Part shown: positions 1-4,904 of the stretch, in pieces
Position numbering within the stretch: position 1 is the first letter of the stretch
Layout of the letters: the number at the start of each line of letters is the position of its first letter
Source of the DNA: Phycisphaerae bacterium
Lineage (GTDB): Bacteria > Planctomycetota > Phycisphaerae > SM23-33
Assembly (NCBI GenBank): GCA_030610965.1
Contig: JAUWQU010000150.1
Coordinates: 1 to 7,880 of the forward strand
DNA: 7,880 bases
Direction of reading: 5' to 3'
Notes under the pieces: generated by a model
What the model saw: only the letters and a program-made list of their open reading frames with translations
What the model was told of the DNA's origin: nothing
The model's database searches: none
Program-made: the position numbers and the translations under genes

Positions 1-50
1 GTTGAGGCCTGCGCGCTTCAGCTAGCAGGAGACCGCCCGATCGCGACTGA

Positions 51-80
51 ACAAGCAGGAACAAGCAGGAACAAGCAAGA
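51..80. repeat. Three tandem 10-bp units (ACAAGCAGGA)
   Basis: Two exact copies of ACAAGCAGGA (51-60 and 61-70) are followed by a third with one change, ACAAGCAAGA (71-80). The array directly precedes the terminator hairpin at 91-126. Read on the minus strand, it and the next bases give a T-rich stretch after that hairpin. No function can be assigned. It may be simple slippage, or a minisatellite whose copy number varies. Confidence 0.85.
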
Positions 81-90
81 AACACAAAGG

Positions 91-127
91 CCCAACCGGT
101 CGCGCCAGGTCCGGTTGGGTTCTTCTT
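91..127 (+). terminator. Intrinsic terminator of the gene upstream of the window
   Basis: A perfect 9-bp stem, CCCAACCGG (91-99) with CCGGTTGGG (111-119), encloses an 11-base loop and is followed at once by a T-rich run, TTCTTCTT (120-127 including one T of overlap with a possible G-T pair). This is the form of a Rho-independent terminator on the plus strand. The bases before it, AAGAAACACAAAGG, give a T-rich tail on the minus strand, so it could work in both directions. The gene it would close lies left of the window. A frame running from position 2 to a TAG at 23-25 could be that gene's last codons, but seven codons are too few to call. Confidence 0.7.
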
Positions 128-326
128 GCGCCCGGAGGCCCGCCGTTTTTCGGGCAGCGTACCCGCGCCTCCGCCGTATACTGGAAGGCGCCCGCACGAG
201 ATAAATCCCTGTCAAATGGGCAACCGGACCGGGCGACTTGCGGTTTCATAGTTGTACGACATTACCTGTGCCCCGCCGTTGGTCCGAGCGAGGACCGCTT
301 GTGGGGCTCTCGAAAGGATGCGACAT
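128..326 (+). other. Leader region of the diheme protein gene, no gene seen
   Basis: This completes the 326-base gene-free stretch at the left edge. It contains a possible nested hairpin (GGAGGC 134-139 against GCCTCC 167-172, with GCCCG 138-142 against CGGGC 151-155 as an alternative inner pairing) and a TATACT hexamer at 177-182 that could be a -10 element, although no convincing -35 lies 16-18 bases before it. The coding frame of the downstream gene is open back to a TTG at 252, but the residues before 327 do not look like protein of this family. Small frames on either strand here have no recognisable product. Confidence 0.4.
313..317 (+). promoter_or_regulatory. Ribosome binding site deciding the start at 327
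   Basis: AAAGG at 313-317 stands nine bases before the ATG at 327. The ATG at 318 touches it directly and so is a poor candidate, and the in-frame ATG at 354 has no purine-rich element at the right distance. The start at 327 also places a typical signal peptide at the N terminus. Confidence 0.55.
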
Positions 327-3300
327 ATGCGACTGGCGAACCGGACGAACACGATGGCACGACGGGTCTGGCGATGGGTGCTGCTGGCGTGCTGGCTTGT
401 CCTTGCCGCCGATGTCCCCGTAGGCGCGGCCGTCTCGGACAAGGCCACGTGGGCCGAGGCCCTCTCGGCGGCGAGGGCGTCGTACATCCGGTCGCTGGGC
501 AAGACGGCCCCCGCCGAGGTCGCGTCCTCGTTCGAGCCGGTGGACACCGGCCCGATGGCCGGGAAGGCTCCGGCCAGGCGCGTCGAGGTCAACGTTGCGG
601 GCCTCGATACCATCCGCCTGGTGACTATCTGCGAGAAGGGCCAGGGCAACTGCCACATCTGGGGCGAGCCCGTCCTGATCGCGGCTGACGGCGCGAAGAC
701 CAAGCTCGGATCGCTCAAGCCTGCCAGCGTTTCCGTAGGCTGGGGCCAGCTCACGAAGGACCAGAACTGGCAGAAGCACCCGCTTCAGGTCGGCGACCGG
801 AAGTTCTCGCACGGCCTGTGGGTTCACGGCGACAGCGAACTTATCTACAAGCTCGCCGGCAAGTACGTGCGGCTCGAGGCCTGGGTCGGCATCGACAAGG
901 ACCGCGCCGCGGGAATGGCCCGCTTTAAGGTGCTAAGCGGCAAGGACCCCGAGCCGCCGGCTGTGTGGAAGGAGATCGCCAAGCGATACCCGCGCGAGTC
1001 CAATTGGATTACCGGCCCGGGCGCCCGCCAACTCGCCAACTGGTTCCAGAACCGCCCCGACGCATCCCAGGAGCAGTCGATGATCGACGGCGTGCTGGGT
1101 GCCGCCGGCGCCGGCGGGAAGAGCCTGCGCGGCGAGCTCAAGGCCCTGGCCGAGGCCAAGGCGCCCGCCGGCGACGCGCGCTGGCTGGACCTCTACGCGC
1201 GCAGTTGCCTCTTCCGCGACGTCGCCCAACGGATCGCACTGGCCGGGCCCGGGGCCACGGCCGAGGCGCTCAAGGACCTCGACGCCCTGGCCGCGGCCAA
1301 GACGCCCATCGACGATGCCCGCTGGGCCTCGCTGGGAGCCCGCGCCGCAATGCACCTGGAGCTGGAGAAGCAGTACGAGGCGCTCAAGCACGACCTTGCC
1401 AACCGCAAGACCCACGCCAAGAGGGCTTCCGAGACGCTGCGGGCCGATGCGCTTGTCCAGGCCGGCGATCGCGACCCGCTGGACATCGTCCTTCGCCGCA
1501 CGGCTGCGCTCGCGGCCGACCTGAAGCGATCGGCCGGCCAGGCCGCGCTGGCGGACCTTGAAAAGCAACTCGTCGAACTGACCAGGCAGGCCGCAAAGGT
1601 TTCGGTTGATGACGCCGAGGCGCGGCACGCGCTGTTCGTGCGGGCCAGTCAGCTTCGGCGGCGGATCGCGTTTGCCAATCCGCTGCTGGACTTCGACAGG
1701 ATCGTCTTCATCAAGCGTCACAAGGCCATCTACCGGCACATGTGCGACCAGTTTTACGGAATGGCCCAGAGGCCTGGCGGGGGGCTGTGCATCCTGAACG
1801 ACGCCTTCGGCGACAGTCCGACGGTCACCGACGTGCTGGCGGGCTCGACGGTTTCCAACGGCCGGCTCAAGGGCCAGCGGCTCTGGGGCGGGCCGGACCG
1901 CAAGTGGAACATCCGCTTCGACGGCATGGGCAACCAGAGCGGCGAGGTCACCGAGGGCGGCTCGTTCCTCTCGCCGGACCTTTCGTTCGACGGCAGGCAG
2001 ATACTGTTCGCCTACGTCGAATGCCGCGGCGACCGCCGCCACCGCCACCACACCGACCCGAACAAGGGCCACTGGGCCCCGGGGCGCTGCTATCACGTGT
2101 TCAAGGCAAACGTAGACGGCTCGGACCTCGTTCAGCTCACCGACGGCACGTGGAACGATTTCGACCCGGCCTGGCTGCCCAACGGGCGGATCGTCTTCAA
2201 CTCCGAGCGCCGCGGCGGATACCTGCGATGCGGGCGGGTCTGCCCGACCTACACGCTCTACGACATGGCCCCCGACGGCAGCGACATCAACTGCCTGAGC
2301 TTCCACGAGACCAACGAGTGGAACCCCTCGGTAACCAACGACGGGCGGATTGTCTACACGCGATGGGACTATGTAGACCGCTTCGGCTGCACCGCCCATC
2401 ACCCGTGGATAACCACGCTCGACGGGGCCGACTCGCGGGCCGTACACGGTAACTTCGCCCCGCGAAACGCCCGGCCGGACATGGAAGTGGACATCCGCGC
2501 TATCCCCAATTCGGTGAAGTTCGTCGCCACGGCCGCGCCGCACCACGGGCAGGCGTTCGGCTCGCTGGTGCTGGTCAACCCGAATGTTCCCGACGACGAC
2601 GCCATGGGCCCGGTGCGCCGCATAACGCCCGAGGTCGGCTTTCCCGAGAGCCAGGGCGGCTCGCAATGCTACGGCATGGCGTATCCGCTGAGCGAGGACT
2701 ACTACATCTGCGTTTACGACGTAGGCGCCGAGCTTCGCAAGGGCGGCTGGAACTTCGGCATCTACCTCGTCGACAGCTTCGGCAACAAGGAGTTGCTCTA
2801 CCGCGACCCGAAGATCGCGTGCATGAGCCCCATCCCGCTTCGGCCGAGGCCAACGCCGCCGGTGACGCTGTCGATGGACCCGGCCAAGATCGCCGCTCGC
2901 GGCCCGGCGTATCCGGGCAAGCCCGGCGAGGCGACCATCGCGGTGGTCAACACCTACGACGGCAAGCGCCCCTGGCCGGAGGGCACGCGGATCAACTCGC
3001 TCCGCGTGTTCAAGCTGCTGCCGATGAGCGTCCCGTCCGGCAGGCCGCCGTTTAATACGGGCAAGAGAATCGCGCAGGCCGGCGACTCGGTCGTGCCCGT
3101 GCGACACCTGCTTGGCACCGTGCCGGTCGAGGCCGACGGCAGCGCCCACTTCACGGTCCCTGCCAACGTGTCGCTGTTCTTCCAGGCCCTGGACGCCAAC
3201 GGCCTGGCCGTGCAGTCCATGCGGTCGGCGACGTACTTCCACGAGGGCGAACGCATACTCTGCGCCGGCTGCCACGAACCCAAGAACCAGACCCCGCCCC

Positions 3301-3761
3301 AAGCCGAATCGCTGCCGACGGCGATGCGACGCGAGCCGTCGAAAATTACCCCCGACGTCGATGGGTCCAATCCGTTCAGCTACCCGCGGCTGGTCCAGCC
3401 GGTGTTGGACCGCAACTGCGTGCCGTGCCACACGAAGAAAGAGAACGCCTCCAAGGCCCCGAACCTCGGCCGCGAGCCCATGAAGAACAAGTGGTTCGCT
3501 TCCTACAACAGCCTGATCGACAAGTACGCTTTCACCAACTACGGCAACAACCTCTACACCACGCCGGGCAAGTTCGGCGCCCAGGCGTCCAAGCTCTACG
3601 AGATGCTCGCCAAGGGCCATAAGAAGGTGAAGCTCTCGTCGGAGGATATGCACCGCATCACGCTGTGGCTGGACTGCGCGTCGATGTTCTACGGCGTCTA
3701 CGAAGCCGAGGGCGGCGCCGCCCAGCTTCGCGGCGAGATCGCCCATCCGACGCTGGAGTGA
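327..3761 (+). CDS. Exported NPCBM / beta-propeller / diheme cytochrome protein, hydrazine synthase alpha-like
   Basis: Predicted 1144-residue periplasmic protein of unknown substrate. Residues 1-35 form a signal peptide: basic Arg-rich start, hydrophobic core WVLLACWLVLAA, likely cleavage after VGA at 32-34. Residues about 82-205 resemble an NPCBM/NEW2 carbohydrate-binding module (KFSHGLWVHGDSEL at 159-172, then a VRLEAWVGID strand). Residues 207-450 are helical, with an internal repeat. From FDRIVFIKRHKAIYRHMCDQ (456-475) the protein follows the HZS-alpha-like family. PD40/TolB-type propeller blades appear at 549-563, 597-626 and 663-682. A middle domain (HLLGTVPVEADGSAHFTVP, 927-945) leads to the first haem site CAGCH (979-983); the second, CVPCH, is at 1031-1035. 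True hydrazine synthase alpha is about 800 residues and lacks the N-terminal half. No hydrazine synthase beta/gamma genes are adjacent, so a redox, sugar-binding or electron-transfer role is inferred only. A long frame covers 252-3761; 327 is chosen for its ribosome binding site and signal peptide. Confidence 0.88.
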   Translation: MRLANRTNTMARRVWRWVLLACWLVLAADVPVGAAVSDKATWAEALSAARASYIRSLGKTAPAEVASSFEPVDTGPMAGKAPARRVEVNVAGLDTIRLVTICEKGQGNCHIWGEPVLIAADGAKTKLGSLKPASVSVGWGQLTKDQNWQKHPLQVGDRKFSHGLWVHGDSELIYKLAGKYVRLEAWVGIDKDRAAGMARFKVLSGKDPEPPAVWKEIAKRYPRESNWITGPGARQLANWFQNRPDASQEQSMIDGVLGAAGAGGKSLRGELKALAEAKAPAGDARWLDLYARSCLFRDVAQRIALAGPGATAEALKDLDALAAAKTPIDDARWASLGARAAMHLELEKQYEALKHDLANRKTHAKRASETLRADALVQAGDRDPLDIVLRRTAALAADLKRSAGQAALADLEKQLVELTRQAAKVSVDDAEARHALFVRASQLRRRIAFANPLLDFDRIVFIKRHKAIYRHMCDQFYGMAQRPGGGLCILNDAFGDSPTVTDVLAGSTVSNGRLKGQRLWGGPDRKWNIRFDGMGNQSGEVTEGGSFLSPDLSFDGRQILFAYVECRGDRRHRHHTDPNKGHWAPGRCYHVFKANVDGSDLVQLTDGTWNDFDPAWLPNGRIVFNSERRGGYLRCGRVCPTYTLYDMAPDGSDINCLSFHETNEWNPSVTNDGRIVYTRWDYVDRFGCTAHHPWITTLDGADSRAVHGNFAPRNARPDMEVDIRAIPNSVKFVATAAPHHGQAFGSLVLVNPNVPDDDAMGPVRRITPEVGFPESQGGSQCYGMAYPLSEDYYICVYDVGAELRKGGWNFGIYLVDSFGNKELLYRDPKIACMSPIPLRPRPTPPVTLSMDPAKIAARGPAYPGKPGEATIAVVNTYDGKRPWPEGTRINSLRVFKLLPMSVPSGRPPFNTGKRIAQAGDSVVPVRHLLGTVPVEADGSAHFTVPANVSLFFQALDANGLAVQSMRSATYFHEGERILCAGCHEPKNQTPPQAESLPTAMRREPSKITPDVDGSNPFSYPRLVQPVLDRNCVPCHTKKENASKAPNLGREPMKNKWFASYNSLIDKYAFTNYGNNLYTTPGKFGAQASKLYEMLAKGHKKVKLSSEDMHRITLWLDCASMFYGVYEAEGGAAQLRGEIAHPTLE
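1125..1373 (+). repeat. Internal duplication in the helical linker of the diheme protein
   Basis: Protein residues 270-292 (ELKALAEAKAPAGDARW, then LDLYARS) and 319-341 (DALAAAKTPIDDARW, then ASLGARA) align with the same spacing of Leu, Ala-Lys, Asp-Ala-Arg-Trp and Ala-Arg. The copies are 49 residues apart. The pattern suggests two tandem helical hairpins of a repeat domain between the carbohydrate-binding module and the propeller. The DNA copies have diverged, so the duplication is old. Confidence 0.6.
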
Positions 3762-3969
3762 GCGGAAAGACGGATCACCGCAGATGCAGAGGAAGAAAGA
3801 GGAGAGAAGAAATTGGCAGGCCCCTTTTCCCCTGCCAGGAAGTTCGTGGCTGTCATTTCCTCGTGCCCCTGCGGGCGAGCGTCAACCTTGGGCAAGAAGG
3901 GGCAGTTGGCCCTGAAGCCTGAATGTCATCCGACCGCCAGCAAGACCATCGCGTAACTATTCCAGTCTT
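3762..3969. other. Intergenic region with repeat debris and a stem-loop
   Basis: This lies between the diheme protein gene and the toxin-antitoxin promoter. ACGGATCACCGCAGATGC at 3770-3787 resembles the short dispersed 'ACGGATTA...CAGATG' sequences common between genes in planctomycete-type genomes, and is followed by a purine-only run (3787-3812, nearly all A/G). A hairpin follows at 3813-3838. The remaining 130 bases hold no recognisable gene; small frames through them on both strands have no family resemblance. Confidence 0.45.
3813..3838. terminator. Stem-loop after the diheme protein gene, possible terminator
   Basis: TTGGCAGG (3813-3820) pairs with CCTGCCAG (3831-3838), seven Watson-Crick pairs plus one wobble, around a 10-base pyrimidine loop. 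On the plus strand no T-run follows, so it would be at best a weak or factor-assisted terminator for the gene ending at 3761. Read on the minus strand the stem is followed by AATTTCTTCTCTCC, a better intrinsic terminator shape, and this could stop antisense or read-through transcription from the right. Confidence 0.4.
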
Positions 3970-3973
3970 CCCC

Positions 3974-4003
3974 TTGACCGGGAGCCTTGGGACAATGTAC
4001 TAT
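3974..4003 (+). promoter_or_regulatory. Probable sigma70-type promoter of the toxin-antitoxin operon
   Basis: TTGACC (3974-3979) matches the -35 consensus at five of six positions, and TACTAT (3998-4003) matches the -10 consensus at four of six, with an 18-base spacer. A transcript would start near 4010, about 20 bases before the toxin ATG. The local drop in GC supports a regulatory role. The -10 is one arm of the palindrome at 3998-4012, so a protein bound there would block the polymerase. Confidence 0.6.
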
Positions 4004-4012
4004 TAGATAGTA
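3998..4012. promoter_or_regulatory. Palindromic operator overlapping the -10 element
   Basis: TACTAT-TAG-ATAGTA is a perfect inverted repeat with 6-bp arms and a 3-base centre, placed over the -10 box and 18 bases before the toxin start. HigA-type antitoxins bind such palindromes as dimers through their HTH domain and repress their own operon. The antitoxin encoded at 4365-4703 is the natural candidate. Binding itself is inferred. Confidence 0.6.
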
Positions 4013-4030
4013 TAGAATAAGGATGGTGGA

Positions 4031-4378
4031 ATGCGCCGGATATTCATCGAGTTGCCTGCCTTCACGAGATTGGTATCCGCCGGTGAGATTCCTGACCAGC
4101 AGGTTTCCAACCTTCAGGAGGACATTCTGAATGGCGGCGGGGCGACGTTAGTCGGCACGGGCGGGGTTAGGAAGATCCGGTGTGAGGCCAGGAACAAAGG
4201 CAAGAGCGGCGGGTGGCGGGTGCTGTTCGCGGATTACGAGCAAGAAGATGTCGCGGTGCTGATTTGGGCTTTTCCCAAGAACAGGCAGGCAAACCTGACA
4301 GCATCGCAGAAAGAGGTCATTCGAGAACTTAAGGCGCAATTGGATAGAGAGATAAGGTTGAGATATGGCCACAGATAA
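4031..4378 (+). CDS. higB: RelE/HigB2-type toxin (mRNA interferase family)
   Basis: This 115-residue protein is full length for the HigB2-like branch of the RelE superfamily (Pfam PF06296 type). Family features seen: the N-terminal strand IFIELPAFTR (4-13), the central GTGGVRKIRCEARNKGKSGG (42-61) leading into the strand WRVLFADY (62-69), the strand VAVLIWAFPKN (74-84), then NLTASQKEVIRELKAQLD as the C-terminal helix. Members of this family cut mRNA at the ribosome and halt growth when the antitoxin is lost. AAGGA at 4019-4023 is a good ribosome binding site seven bases before the ATG. Its last 14 bases overlap the antitoxin start. Base composition is much lower in G+C than the neighbouring genes, which suggests acquisition. 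Toxicity and catalytic residues cannot be confirmed from sequence alone. Confidence 0.85.
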   Translation: MRRIFIELPAFTRLVSAGEIPDQQVSNLQEDILNGGGATLVGTGGVRKIRCEARNKGKSGGWRVLFADYEQEDVAVLIWAFPKNRQANLTASQKEVIRELKAQLDREIRLRYGHR

Positions 4379-4703
4379 CGACTTCCATGATGGGCTGGTT
4401 AACGCTTTGGAGGAGGGAGTTGACGCCCTTCGTAAAGGGAAAGTGTTGACCATCCGAGAGGTCCACTTGCCGCCTCCCCCCAAGCCGATGTCGCCACGAC
4501 AGATCGGCTCTCTGCGGAGAAACAAGCTTCGCGTCAGCCAACGGGTCTTTGCTCGGCTCACCAATACTGCCCCCCAAACTATCCACGCTTGGGAGCAAGG
4601 CAGAGCCAAGCCTTCCGGCAGCGCACTACGCGTATTGCACATCTTCGACGATAGGCCCGAAATCGCCAGAGAGTTGCTCGCCCAATCACCGGACCACGGT
4701 TAG
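4365..4703 (+). CDS. higA: HigA-type antitoxin, XRE-family HTH
   Basis: This 112-residue protein starts inside the end of the toxin gene (14-base overlap), with AAGG at 4354-4357 seven bases before its ATG. Residues 1-40 are an acidic-to-mixed segment ending in a proline run (PPPPKP), probably a linker or toxin-contacting part. Residues 43-97 form a Cro/C1-type helix-turn-helix: MSPRQIGSLRRNKLRVSQRV, then the recognition helix region TNTAPQTIHAWEQGR (66-80), the usual 'W-E-x-G-x-x-x-P' signature. The toxin-first order is typical of higBA. The protein should neutralise the toxin by direct binding and repress the operon through the palindrome at 3998-4012. Confidence 0.85.
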   Translation: MATDNDFHDGLVNALEEGVDALRKGKVLTIREVHLPPPPKPMSPRQIGSLRRNKLRVSQRVFARLTNTAPQTIHAWEQGRAKPSGSALRVLHIFDDRPEIARELLAQSPDHG

Positions 4704-4731
4704 CGGCGCCAAGAGTCCAGAGTGCGGGCGA

Positions 4732-4763
4732 ATGTCGGCGTGGCCAAAGCCGGAGCCCGACAT
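4732..4763. other. Stem-loop between convergent genes
   Basis: ATGTCGG (4732-4738) pairs with CCGACAT (4757-4763), and inside it TGGC (4741-4744) pairs with GCCG (4749-4752, one wobble) around a CAAA loop. The hairpin sits 28 bases after the antitoxin stop in the gap between the plus-strand toxin-antitoxin pair and the minus-strand ligase gene. There is no T-run on either side, so it is not a standard intrinsic terminator. It may stabilise a 3' end or help a factor-dependent stop. The rest of 4704-4888 shows no gene. Confidence 0.45.
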
Positions 4764-4874
4764 CTGAACCCGGCCAGGTTGCCCGGCGCCCTGAAAACCA
4801 TCACGACACAAGATGCCCACGGATGGTTCAAGTCCTGTGGATAGCAGTCCGTTTAGAAATCTATATCTGCTTCT

Positions 4875-4904
4875 ATCTGTGTAATCCTTTAATCCGTGTA
4901 ATCC
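4875..4904. repeat. Two copies of a 13-bp dispersed-repeat-like motif, 17-bp period
   Basis: ATCTGTGTAATCC (4875-4887) and ATCCGTGTAATCC (4892-4904) differ at one base and are spaced 17 bases apart. Sequences of the form 'ATCTGTGTAATCCGTG' are widespread between genes in many planctomycete and related genomes; that is a general recollection and was not searched. The right-hand copy lies inside the last codons of the minus-strand ligase gene and overlaps the reach of its stop codon. Confidence 0.65.

Noticed and set aside
18..249. Short minus-strand frames at the left edge (65 and 75 codons)
   Set aside because: They run across the tandem repeat and the terminator hairpin, have no ribosome binding site and resemble no family.
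354..400. LLAC in the signal peptide as a lipoprotein lipobox
   Set aside because: The hydrophobic stretch before the cysteine is too short, and the hydrophobic core continues well past it to a good type I cleavage site (VGA at residues 32-34).
933..3746. A 937-codon open frame on the minus strand opposite the diheme protein gene
   Set aside because: It mirrors the plus-strand codons of a GC-rich gene. The translation is rich in Arg, Val and Ala with no family motifs, while the plus frame shows clear domains and two CXXCH sites.
327..3761. Evidence for anammox metabolism (hydrazine synthase)
   Set aside because: Only an alpha-like protein is present. There are no beta/gamma subunits or hydrazine dehydrogenase, the N-terminal half is foreign to HzsA, and such paralogues occur widely in non-anammox planctomycetes.
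4820..4845. tRNA-like T-loop GGTTCAAGTCC at 4825-4835
   Set aside because: The flanking bases do not pair into a T-stem, and no anticodon or acceptor stem can be drawn around it.
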